A stretch of 24,956 nucleotides of DNA from VRUE01 sp035548675 (lineage in GTDB: Bacteria > Actinomycetota > Thermoleophilia > Solirubrobacterales > 70-9). The notes beneath the pieces were generated by a model. It ran no database searches, was not told where the DNA came from, and worked only from the letters and a program-made list of their open reading frames with translations. The stretch spans positions 1-24,956 of the forward strand of contig DASZSJ010000107.1 of assembly GCA_035548675.1 (NCBI GenBank), in the 5' to 3' direction. The position numbers and the translations under genes were made by a program. The stretch's first letter is position 1; the number at the start of each line of letters is the position of its first letter. Positions 9,146-15,282 of the stretch are shown here, piece after piece.

Positions 9146-10326
9146 GCTGTGGGGGCGGGTGAGCGGAGGGCGAGCTCGAGCTCGAAGCGGGCGTCGGGGT
9201 CGTCGAGCTGGTCGCCGAGCAGCTCGCGCAGGCGGGCGAGGCGGTAGCGGGCGGTCTGGGGGTGCACGTGCAGCTCGGCGGCCATCTCGACCGAGTTGCC
9301 GCGACAGCGAACGAAGGCCAGGGCGGTCTCCTCCATGCGCAGGCGGGCCTTTGGGGTCAGCGCCACGAAGGGGGCCAGCCGGCGGGAGGCGATCCGGCGC
9401 CCGAGGGGCCTTGCCTCGAACAGCAGCAGCTCGGCGAGGTGGCCTTCGACGTCGACCAGGCCCTCGCCGGGAAGCGCCCCCGCGGCGGCGGCTCGCAACC
9501 CGGTCAGCGCCAGCCGCCACGCCCCCGCGAGCCCGGACGGATCGCAGGATGCGCCCAGCGCCGCGGAGCGGCGCCCGACGGCGTTACCGACCTCCGCCTC
9601 CCTCCCCGGGCCAGCCGGATCCGGGATCAGGATGCAGCCGACCTGCTCGAAGCGGGTGTGAAGCGCGTCGGCCGGCAGACGGCGCGAGATCGGCTCGAGA
9701 TCGTCGGGGCCGCAGGCGAGCGGCGCCAGCCGGCGCGGCAGCTTCCACCCGGCGGCGCCAGCCGCGGCCCGCAGATCGGCGAGCTCGGCCGGCGGCTCAC
9801 GGACCAGCAGCGCGACCAACTCGTGGCGGCGGCGGGCGCGAATCTCCTCTGCCGCCGACTGGGCCGCGGCGTAGCCCTCGACCGAGTCGGCGGCGAGCTC
9901 GTCGATGTAGGCAAAGATGGACTCGGCGAGCAGGGCTACTTGCGCGGCCCCCAGCTTCGCCCCCCCTACCGCGGCGGCGAACCGGCGCCATGCCACCCGC
10001 GCCCCGACCCGATAGGCGGCCTGCAGCGAATCGAGCGTGCGCCCCTGGCGCAGCTCACCGCGGCCGAGAGCGACGTAGACCTCGCGACCGGGATCGCGGC
10101 CAGCGTCCGGATCGCGAATCAGGGCGACGAACTGGCTCAGCGCTTCGGCCACGCCGGTGCGGATGCCGCGTCCAAAGCGCCCCTCCAACGGCCGCGCGTA
10201 CTCGGGCACTTCGCGCGCGATCGTCTCGAGGATCTCCTCGGTCGCTGCCCCGAGCTCAGGCTCGATCAGGTCTGCCACCGAAGCGGAGAGGTCACGCCAT
10301 GGTTCCGAATTCCATTTTTTTGTCAT
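9112..10326 (-). CDS. PucR/CdaR-type helix-turn-helix regulator
   Basis: 404-aa transcription regulator. The C-terminal DNA-binding helix-turn-helix of the PucR type is plain (NSVEMAAELHVHPQTARYRLARLRELLG, about 345-372). The N-terminal two-thirds is helical and resembles the sensory region found in actinobacterial PucR-like regulators (ARPLEGRFGRGIRTGVAEAL; LDSLQAAYRVGARVAWRRF). It has no membrane segment. It is divergent from an acyl-CoA desaturase across an AT-rich 77-nt spacer, so the desaturase is its most likely target. ATG at 10326 lacks a Shine-Dalgarno; TAGATT lies 12 nt upstream. The last residues are encoded inside a 47-nt palindrome, so the native C-terminus may have been altered by that element. 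Confidence 0.85.
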   Translation of the reverse strand: MTKKWNSEPWRDLSASVADLIEPELGAATEEILETIAREVPEYARPLEGRFGRGIRTGVAEALSQFVALIRDPDAGRDPGREVYVALGRGELRQGRTLDSLQAAYRVGARVAWRRFAAAVGGAKLGAAQVALLAESIFAYIDELAADSVEGYAAAQSAAEEIRARRRHELVALLVREPPAELADLRAAAGAAGWKLPRRLAPLACGPDDLEPISRRLPADALHTRFEQVGCILIPDPAGPGREAEVGNAVGRRSAALGASCDPSGLAGAWRLALTGLRAAAAGALPGEGLVDVEGHLAELLLFEARPLGRRIASRRLAPFVALTPKARLRMEETALAFVRCRGNSVEMAAELHVHPQTARYRLARLRELLGDQLDDPDARFELELALRSPAPTASGAPYPPVSE

Positions 10327-10403
10327 GTGACTTACAAAAATCTAGCTCAAAAAATGTCATTAATGCGAATAATTGTTTGGCGCCCTCACCTAACCTGCCC
10401 GCC
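10322..10403. promoter_or_regulatory. AT-rich divergent promoter/operator region
   Basis: This spacer is far more AT-rich than its surroundings. It carries TGTCAT twice (10321-10326, 10355-10360) and a palindrome GTCA-TG-TGAC at 10322-10331 overlapping the regulator start. Candidate -10 boxes are TAGATT (minus, 10339-10344) for the regulator and TAACCT (plus, 10391-10396) for the desaturase. The repeats are plausible binding sites for the divergent PucR-type protein. Confidence 0.5.
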
Positions 10404-11294
10404 GTGCACGAGATGACGAAGCTCGAGAAGGGGGTCAACCTCGCCGCCGTGGTGGTTCCTTTCCTGGCCACGCTGGTGGCGGTGGCGCTGCTCTGGAATC
10501 GCCTGGTCAGCGCCACCGACCTGGCGATCGCCGCGGCGATGTATTTGCTCACCGCCGTCGGCATCACCGTCGGCTTCCACCGCCTCCTCACCCACCGCTC
10601 CTTTCAGACCTCGAAGCCGCTCGAGTACGCCTTTGCGGTGCTGGGCTCGATGGCAGTGCAGGGCCCGGTGATCTCCTGGGTGGCCGACCACCGCAAGCAC
10701 CACGCCCACACCGACAGCGAGGGGGACCCCCACAGTCCCCACGTGGGCCACGCCGGCGGTGTGCGCGGAGTTGTGACCGGCCTCTGGCATGCGCACGCCG
10801 GCTGGTTGATGTCAAGCCAGGGACGGGCAGACTGGAAGCGCTACGCAGCCGACCTCTACGAGGACCGCGGCATGCGCCTGATCGCCCGTCAGTTCGCGCC
10901 CCTGGTGGCGCTCACCCTCCTCGTACCCGCACTGGCTGGGTACGCGGCGAGCGGCACACTGGCGGGAGCGGCAACCGGGCTGCTCTGGGGTGGGTTGGTG
11001 AGGATCTTCTTTGTGCATCATGTGACTTGGAGCGTCAACTCGGTGTGCCACTACTTCGGTACCCGTCGATTCGCTACGGACGACCGCTCGACCAATGTTT
11101 TCTGGCTCGCACTGCCATCGCTCGGTGAGTCCTGGCACCACAACCACCACGCTTTCCCCCGCTCGGCCACTCACGGTCTGCGCCGGGGGGAGGTTGATCC
11201 CTCCGCTTGGATCATCGGTGCGATGGAGCGACTTGGATTGGCGTGGAACGTCGTGCGCATTTCACCCGAGCGGCAGGCTCAGCGCGCCGCATAA
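10404..11294 (+). CDS. Acyl-CoA (delta-9-type) fatty acid desaturase
   Basis: About 296-aa integral membrane di-iron desaturase that introduces a cis double bond into acyl-CoA or acyl-lipid chains. The three histidine boxes of the stearoyl-CoA desaturase class are present: HRLLTH, DHRKHHAHTD and ESWHHNHHAFP, with hydrophobic helices before box 1 and between boxes 2 and 3. An open frame extends 1.3 kb upstream but is antisense to the regulator and not genuine. I place the start at GTG 10404, seven nt after TAACCT (leaderless); ATG 10413, three codons later, is the alternative. The divergent regulator and nearby hydroxylase suggest control of membrane acyl composition. The stop codon lies in a 20-nt tandem repeat. 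Confidence 0.9.
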   Translation: MHEMTKLEKGVNLAAVVVPFLATLVAVALLWNRLVSATDLAIAAAMYLLTAVGITVGFHRLLTHRSFQTSKPLEYAFAVLGSMAVQGPVISWVADHRKHHAHTDSEGDPHSPHVGHAGGVRGVVTGLWHAHAGWLMSSQGRADWKRYAADLYEDRGMRLIARQFAPLVALTLLVPALAGYAASGTLAGAATGLLWGGLVRIFFVHHVTWSVNSVCHYFGTRRFATDDRSTNVFWLALPSLGESWHHNHHAFPRSATHGLRRGEVDPSAWIIGAMERLGLAWNVVRISPERQAQRAA

Positions 11295-11321
11295 AAACTT
11301 CCAGCGCTGCATAAAAACTTC
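11281..11321. repeat. Tandem ~20-nt direct repeat at the desaturase 3' end
   Basis: AGCGC(GC)CGCATAAAAACTTC is followed directly by AGCGCTGCATAAAAACTTC; the segment GCATAAAAACTTC recurs exactly 20 nt apart. The first copy holds the desaturase TAA stop. This looks like a short local duplication. Confidence 0.7.
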
Positions 11322-11349
11322 TGAATCTGGGCATATTCGTCCAAATGGC

Positions 11350-11404
11350 CAGAGTGACATGCCGAGGTTTGACGGGACGAACTGTCACTGTCACTGTCAC
11401 TCTG
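11350..11404. promoter_or_regulatory. TGTCAC hexamer cluster with flanking inverted copy
   Basis: Three contiguous copies of TGTCAC (11383-11400) lie upstream of the AT-hook gene. The sequence CAGAGTGACA at 11350-11359 is the exact reverse complement of TGTCACTCTG at 11395-11404, giving a 10-bp inverted repeat with a 35-nt spacer. It looks like a multi-site operator or a foldback in the 5' region of the AT-hook gene. No strong -10 is visible nearby. Confidence 0.5.
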
Positions 11405-11465
11405 CCACACTCCGACCAGCTGACGGACCCGGGGGCGGAGAAGCCGCCGGAATGAAAGGAAGGAA

Positions 11466-11870
11466 ATGCCCAGCACCAGCAACGCAGTAAGCGAGATGCG
11501 CGAAATCGCTGAGCGACGTCTTGCGGAGATCGAAGAGGAACGCGAGCAGCTCGTGACGTTCCTTGCCGGCGCCGGCACCAGCACGACGCGGCGCGGCCCC
11601 GGACGGCCGCGTGGAACCGGCCGCGGCCCGGGACGCCCGCGTAAAAATGCTGCCGCTCCGAAACCCGCTACGCGCAAACGTCGCCGTCGCCGCGGCGGAA
11701 CCCGGGCCGACCAGGCGGTCAAACTGGTCGAGCAGGCCCCTGGCATCTCCGCGTCGGAGATCGCCAAGCAGATGAAAATCAAACCGAATTACCTGTACCG
11801 GGTGCTCGGCGAACTGGAGAAAGAGGGTCGCGTCACCAAGAAGGGACGCGAGTACCACCCCGCCGGCTAG
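11466..11870 (+). CDS. Coiled-coil / AT-hook / winged-helix DNA-binding protein
   Basis: 134-aa likely nucleoid-associated or regulatory protein. Residues 7-35 form a charged helix (MREIAERRLAEIEEEREQL) suited to dimerisation. Residues 43-58 hold two AT-hook cores (PGRPRGTG and PGRPRKN), which bind the minor groove of AT-rich DNA. A basic stretch (RKRRRRRGG) follows, and residues 80-130 form a winged helix-turn-helix (ISASEIAKQMKIKPNYLYRVLGELEKEGRV). AT-hooks joined to a winged helix in one short protein is an uncommon arrangement; histone-like tails in actinobacteria are the nearest comparison. Codons in the hook region use more A and T than neighbours. ATG at 11466 has a good purine-rich site (AAAGGAAGG). 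A strong terminator follows. Confidence 0.85.
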   Translation: MPSTSNAVSEMREIAERRLAEIEEEREQLVTFLAGAGTSTTRRGPGRPRGTGRGPGRPRKNAAAPKPATRKRRRRRGGTRADQAVKLVEQAPGISASEIAKQMKIKPNYLYRVLGELEKEGRVTKKGREYHPAG

Positions 11871-11889
11871 CCGACGAGAAACACCTTGT

Positions 11890-11923
11890 AAAAAAGCCGG
11901 CCCCAGTTGGGGCCGGCTTTTTA
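11890..11923. terminator. Strong bidirectional intrinsic terminator
   Basis: AAAAAGCCGGCCCC, a 4-nt loop AGTT, and GGGGCCGGCTTTTT form a perfect 14-bp stem including a 5-T tract on either strand. It lies 20 nt after the AT-hook gene and 21 nt from the mdh stop on the opposite strand, so it can end transcription of both converging genes. Confidence 0.93.
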
Positions 11924-11943
11924 CTACCAGGATGTGAAAATTC

Positions 11944-12930
11944 TCAGACGAGGCCGAGCTGACTCACCGCGTCGCGCTCCTCGCGCAGCTCGGCGGCGCT
12001 GGCGTCGATGCGGCCACGGGAGAACTGGGGCACGTCGAGCCCCTCGACGATCGACCACTCGCCACCGCTGCACCTGCAGGGGAAGCCGGCGACGATCCCC
12101 TCCTCGACGCCGTAGGAGCCGTCGGCGGGAACTCCCATCGAGACCCAGTCGCCCGCAGGGGTGCCGAGTACCCAATCGCGGACGTGGTCGATCGCGGCGT
12201 TGGCCGCCGAGGCGGCGCTGGATGCGCCGCGCGCCTCGATGATCGCGGCACCGCGCTTGGCCACGCGGGGGATGAACTCCTCGGCGATCCAGGCCTCGTC
12301 GTCGACGGCATCCCAGGCGCTCTGCCCGTTGACCTTGGCGTTGACCAGGTCGGGGTACTGGGTGGTCGAGTGGTTGCCCCAGACGGTCATGTTGGTGACC
12401 GCGGAGATCTCCACCCCGAGCTTGTTGGCGGTCTGGGCGATCGCCCGGTTGTGGTCGAGCCGCATCATCGCGGTGAAGCGCTCGCGCGGCACGCCGTCTG
12501 CATTGGATAGGGCAATCAGGCAGTTTGTGTTGGCGGGGTTGCCGACGACCAGGACCCGGATGTCATCGGCGGCCCCGGCGGCGATCGCTTCGCCCTGGGG
12601 CTTGAAGATGCCGCCGTTGGCCTCGAGCAAATCCGCGCGCTCCATGCCAGGGCCGCGCGGCCGGGCGCCGACGAGCAGGCCGACGTTGCAGCCGTCGAAC
12701 GCCTGTTTCGCATCGTCGAAGATGTCGATCCTGCGCAGCAGTGGGAAGGCGCAGTCGTCGAGCTCCATCGCAGTGCCCTCGGCCGCCTTCACGGCGTCGG
12801 GGATCTCGAGCAGGCTGAGCTCGACCGGCGTGTCGGGCCCGAGCATCTGGCCGCTGGCGATGCGGAACAGAAGCGCGTAGCCGATCTGGCCGGCGGCGCC
12901 GGTAACGGTGACTTTCACAGGGGTGCTCAC
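11944..12930 (-). CDS. mdh: Malate dehydrogenase
   Basis: 328-aa cytoplasmic NAD-dependent enzyme of the TCA cycle, interconverting malate and oxaloacetate. It is of the eukaryotic cytosolic-like type common in actinobacteria. Seen: nucleotide-binding loop TGAAGQIGYALLF near residue 10, NAD-contact motif GNPANTNC, substrate Arg/Asp region MRLDHNRA, and the catalytic His in WGNHSTTQYPD. Length is normal. GTG at 12930 has a strong ribosome-binding site (AAAGGAG, 7 nt upstream). It follows icd by 75 nt on the same strand, with a 47-nt palindrome in the gap, so it may be co-transcribed with icd or separated from it by that hairpin. Confidence 0.97.
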   Translation of the reverse strand: MSTPVKVTVTGAAGQIGYALLFRIASGQMLGPDTPVELSLLEIPDAVKAAEGTAMELDDCAFPLLRRIDIFDDAKQAFDGCNVGLLVGARPRGPGMERADLLEANGGIFKPQGEAIAAGAADDIRVLVVGNPANTNCLIALSNADGVPRERFTAMMRLDHNRAIAQTANKLGVEISAVTNMTVWGNHSTTQYPDLVNAKVNGQSAWDAVDDEAWIAEEFIPRVAKRGAAIIEARGASSAASAANAAIDHVRDWVLGTPAGDWVSMGVPADGSYGVEEGIVAGFPCRCSGGEWSIVEGLDVPQFSRGRIDASAAELREERDAVSQLGLV

Positions 12931-12949
12931 TCAAATCTCCTTTCTGGGG

Positions 12950-12996
12950 CCGACGGGCCTAAAACGTGTCGATATGTCACGTTTGAGGCCCATCGG
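12950..12996. repeat. 47-nt palindrome, family B, copy 1
   Basis: Arms CCGACGGGCCT-AAAACGTG and CACGTTT-GAGGCCCATCGG around a centre TCGATATGT. It lies between icd and mdh, ending 9 nt after the icd stop. Read along the gene strand it matches the copy at 19497-19543 over about 50 nt with few differences. No T-tract follows. Candidate roles are 3'-end hairpin of icd, or a regulatory or attenuator element for mdh. Confidence 0.78.
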
Positions 12997-13005
12997 CGGG
13001 GGAAG

Positions 13006-14223
13006 CTATGCCATTGCGCGCTGCAGGCCCTCGTCGATCGAGGCGAGGAACTCCTGCGTGGTCTGAAACTCCTGGTCGGGGCCGACGAGGAGGGCCAAGT
13101 CTTTGGTCATCTTCCCGGCTTCAACCGTCTCCACACAGACCCGCTCCAGGGTCTCGGCGAAGCGTGAGACCGCGGGCGTGTCGTCGAGCCGGCCGCGAGC
13201 GGCGAGCCCGCGGGTCCAGGCGAAGATCGAGGCGATCGGGTTGGTGGAGGTCGGCTTGCCCTGCTGGTGCTGGCGGTAGTGACGGGTGACGGTGCCGTGG
13301 GCGGCCTCGGCCTCGACCGTCTTGCCGTCGGGGCTCATCAGCACGCTGGTCATCAGGCCGAGCGAGCCGAAGCCCTGGGCGACGGTGTCGGACTGGACGT
13401 CGCCGTCGTAGTTCTTGCAGGCCCAGACGTAGCCGCCTTCCCACTTCAGCGCCGCCGCAACCATGTCGTCGATCAGGCGGTGTTCGTAGCTGATGCCCGC
13501 CGCCTCGAAGTCGGCCTTGAACTCGTTCTCATAGACCTCGGCGAAGAGGTCCTTGAAGCGACCGTCGTAGCGCTTGAGGATCGTGTTCTTGGTCGAGAGG
13601 TAGACCGGGTAGCCGCGATCCAGCCCGTAGCGCATCGAGGCGCGGGCGAAGTCGCGGATCGAGTCGTCGCGGTTGTACATCGCCATCGCGATGCCGCCGC
13701 CGGGGAAGTCGTAGACGTCGAGCTCGACCGGCTCGGAGCCGTCCCTGGGCGTGTAGGTGAGGGTCAGCGTCCCCTCGCCGGGGACGACCATGTCGGTGGC
13801 GCGATACTGGTCGCCGAAGGCGTGGCGGCCGATCACGATCGGCTTGGTCCAGCCCGGCACCAGGCGGGGGATGTTGGCGATCACGATCGGCTCGCGGAAG
13901 ATGACGCCGCCGAGGATGTTGCGGATCGTCCCGTTCGGCGAGCGGTACATCTCCTTCAGGCCGAACTCCTCGACCCGGGCCTCGTCGGGCGTGATCGTCG
14001 CGCACTTGACCCCGACCCCGTGCTGCTTGATCGCGTTGGCGGCGTCGACGGTGATCTGGTCCTCCGTCGCGTCGCGGCTCTCGATGCCGAGGTCGAAGTA
14101 GACGAGGTCGACGTCGAGGTAGGGCAGGATCAGCTGCTCTTTGATGGTGGACCAGATGATCCGGGTCATCTCGTCCCCGTCGAGCTCGACGATCGGGTTC
14201 TTGACGGCGATCTTGGCGGCCAT
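13006..14223 (-). CDS. icd: NADP-dependent isocitrate dehydrogenase
   Basis: 405-aa cytoplasmic enzyme oxidising isocitrate to 2-oxoglutarate. It belongs to the homodimeric eukaryote-like class rather than the E. coli Icd class, as shown by NPIVELDGDEMTRIIW near the N-terminus, substrate motif YRSPNGTIRNILGG, metal-site region WEGGYVWACKNYDGDVQSD, and NADP motif AHGTVTRHYRQHQQG. The frame is open upstream into the TetR gene; ATG 14223 is chosen because it gives the family's standard start. It lies 14 nt after the TetR stop, so the two are probably one operon. TAGCAT, containing the TetR stop codon, lies 11 nt before the ATG and could serve as a separate -10. Confidence 0.97.
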   Translation of the reverse strand: MAAKIAVKNPIVELDGDEMTRIIWSTIKEQLILPYLDVDLVYFDLGIESRDATEDQITVDAANAIKQHGVGVKCATITPDEARVEEFGLKEMYRSPNGTIRNILGGVIFREPIVIANIPRLVPGWTKPIVIGRHAFGDQYRATDMVVPGEGTLTLTYTPRDGSEPVELDVYDFPGGGIAMAMYNRDDSIRDFARASMRYGLDRGYPVYLSTKNTILKRYDGRFKDLFAEVYENEFKADFEAAGISYEHRLIDDMVAAALKWEGGYVWACKNYDGDVQSDTVAQGFGSLGLMTSVLMSPDGKTVEAEAAHGTVTRHYRQHQQGKPTSTNPIASIFAWTRGLAARGRLDDTPAVSRFAETLERVCVETVEAGKMTKDLALLVGPDQEFQTTQEFLASIDEGLQRAMA

Positions 14224-14237
14224 TGGGGGCCGCGATG

Positions 14238-14840
14238 CTATCGACGCAGGCCCGTCAGCAGATCGACGACGACCGCTTCGGAGCGCTCGCGGGCGGCGCG
14301 GCGGTCGGCGGCGACCGCGATCAGGGTCGCCGCCTCGATCATCGCGCCGAGCACGATCAGCGCCATCGTCTCGGGGTCGTGGGCGGTCAGTTCGCCCGCC
14401 TCGATCGCCGCGGTGACGACGGCAAGAGCGACGCCTATCCCCAGCTCGGCCGCGGCTTCGCGCCAGCCCTCCCAGCCGAGCACGGCGCGGCTCTGCAGGA
14501 TGCCGATCCGGCGCAGCTCCTCGTTGGTCTCGCACTGGCGCAGGTAGGCCCTGGCGCTCTCCAGCAGCGCCTCGAAGGGAGTCGCCGCGGTCGCGGCTTC
14601 GGCCGCGACCAGTTCGAGCACCCGGCGCTCGCTCGCTTCGAACACTGCCCTGAAGAGCGCCAGCTTGGAGGGGAAGTGGTGGTAGAGAGCACCGCGACTG
14701 ACGCCGGAGCGCGCGAGGATCTCCTCGGTCGAGACCTCGTCGTAGTCGCGCTCCATGAAGAGCTCATGGGCCGCCTCGACCAGGGCGTCGCGGGCTCCCT
14801 CGCTGGGCCGGCCCCGTCGCCTCTCGCTTGCGATCCCCAC
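14238..14840 (-). CDS. TetR-family regulator upstream of icd
   Basis: 200-aa repressor. After a basic tail (ERRRGRPSEG) the helix-turn-helix is clear at about 38-70 (VSTEEILARSGVSRGALYHHFPSKLALFRAVF), followed by a helical ligand domain. GTG 14840 lies 8 nt after a consensus TATAAT, so the transcript is likely leaderless. A near-perfect 21-bp palindrome overlaps the promoter, pointing to autorepression. The same operator faces the divergent DUF4242-aidB pair, which may also be regulated. The icd gene begins 14 nt after the stop, so a TCA enzyme may be co-transcribed with this regulator. The ligand is unknown; the neighbouring acyl-CoA dehydrogenase suggests an acyl-CoA or fatty acid, as inference only. 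Confidence 0.92.
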   Translation of the reverse strand: MGIASERRRGRPSEGARDALVEAAHELFMERDYDEVSTEEILARSGVSRGALYHHFPSKLALFRAVFEASERRVLELVAAEAATAATPFEALLESARAYLRQCETNEELRRIGILQSRAVLGWEGWREAAAELGIGVALAVVTAAIEAGELTAHDPETMALIVLGAMIEAATLIAVAADRRAARERSEAVVVDLLTGLRR

Positions 14841-14848
14841 GGCCGCGG

Positions 14849-14854
14849 ATTATA
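14849..14854 (-). promoter_or_regulatory. Consensus -10 box (TATAAT) of TetR-icd
   Basis: TATAAT on the minus strand ends 8 nt before the GTG start of the TetR gene, predicting a leaderless mRNA. The -35 region would lie in the far half of the adjacent palindrome and does not match consensus well. Confidence 0.7.
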
Positions 14855-14875
14855 TTACCGACTGTCAGTCTGTAA
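14855..14875. promoter_or_regulatory. TetR operator, near-perfect 21-bp palindrome
   Basis: Arms TTACCGACTG and CAGTCTGTAA around a central T differ at one of ten positions. Length, TTAC ends and the GACTG/CAGTC core are typical of TetR-family operators. It lies between -10 and -35 of the TetR gene and upstream of the divergent DUF4242 gene, so bound repressor would block its own promoter. Confidence 0.8.
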
Positions 14876-14888
14876 TTAACAAGGCGGT

Positions 14889-14925
14889 CCGGCTTCCGGC
14901 TGGGCCGGAATGGCCCGGCTTCCGG
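14889..14925. repeat. Direct repeat of CCGGCTTCCGG in the leader of the DUF4242 gene
   Basis: CCGGCTTCCGG occurs at 14889-14899 and 14915-14925, flanking a small hairpin GGGCC-GGAAT-GGCCC. It lies between the operator and the DUF4242 start, in the predicted 5' untranslated region. Function unknown; could be chance in GC-rich DNA. Confidence 0.4.
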
Positions 14926-14948
14926 TCGAGGCCTGAATGGAGGATGGG

Positions 14949-15251
14949 ATGAAGACCTACGTGATCCGCAGGGAGCGCGCCTGGCAGTCGGCGGCGGAGC
15001 TGGAGGCGACGGCGACGCGCTCGAAGCAGGTCGCCGAGAGCGAGTTCCCGCAGGACATCGCCTGGATCCGCAGCTACGTGATCGCCGAGCCCGGCGGCTC
15101 GCTCGGCACCGTCTGCATCTACCAGGCGAGCGACGAGGACGCCGTGCGGCGGCACGCCGGCCGGGTGGAGATGCCAGCCGACGAGATCCTCGAGGTCGCC
15201 GACACGGTCGTGATCAGGCCGGATCCACAGCCCGAGGCGGCGGCTGGCTGA
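14949..15251 (+). CDS. DUF4242 (SCO4226-like) small protein
   Basis: 100-aa protein of the DUF4242 family, whose characterised member SCO4226 is a small ferredoxin-like-fold nickel-binding protein. Seen: N-terminal strand MKTYVIRRER, a helix (SAAELEATATRSKQVAE), the WIRSYVIAEPGGSLGTVCIYQASDEDAVRRHAGR core that is the family hallmark, and DEILEVADTVV. ATG 14949 is chosen over ATG 14937 because GGAGG lies 5 nt before it and the family starts there. It is 31 nt upstream of the AidB-like gene on the same strand, so the two likely form an operon facing the TetR operator. Metal binding in this protein is inference. Confidence 0.82.
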   Translation: MKTYVIRRERAWQSAAELEATATRSKQVAESEFPQDIAWIRSYVIAEPGGSLGTVCIYQASDEDAVRRHAGRVEMPADEILEVADTVVIRPDPQPEAAAG

Positions 15252-15282
15252 CACGACGCCCCGCTCCTGCGAGAATGGCGGC

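Noticed and set aside
9078..10403. N-terminal extension of the desaturase
   Set aside because: Antisense to the PucR-type regulator, Arg/Pro/Ala-rich, with no domain before the desaturase start.
11383..11400. TGTCAC array as a CRISPR or coding repeat
   Set aside because: Only three 6-nt units with no spacers; translations are trivial. Kept only as a possible regulatory site.
14224..14535. Extended N-terminus of isocitrate dehydrogenase
   Set aside because: Overlaps the TetR gene in another frame; IDH family proteins begin at the chosen ATG.
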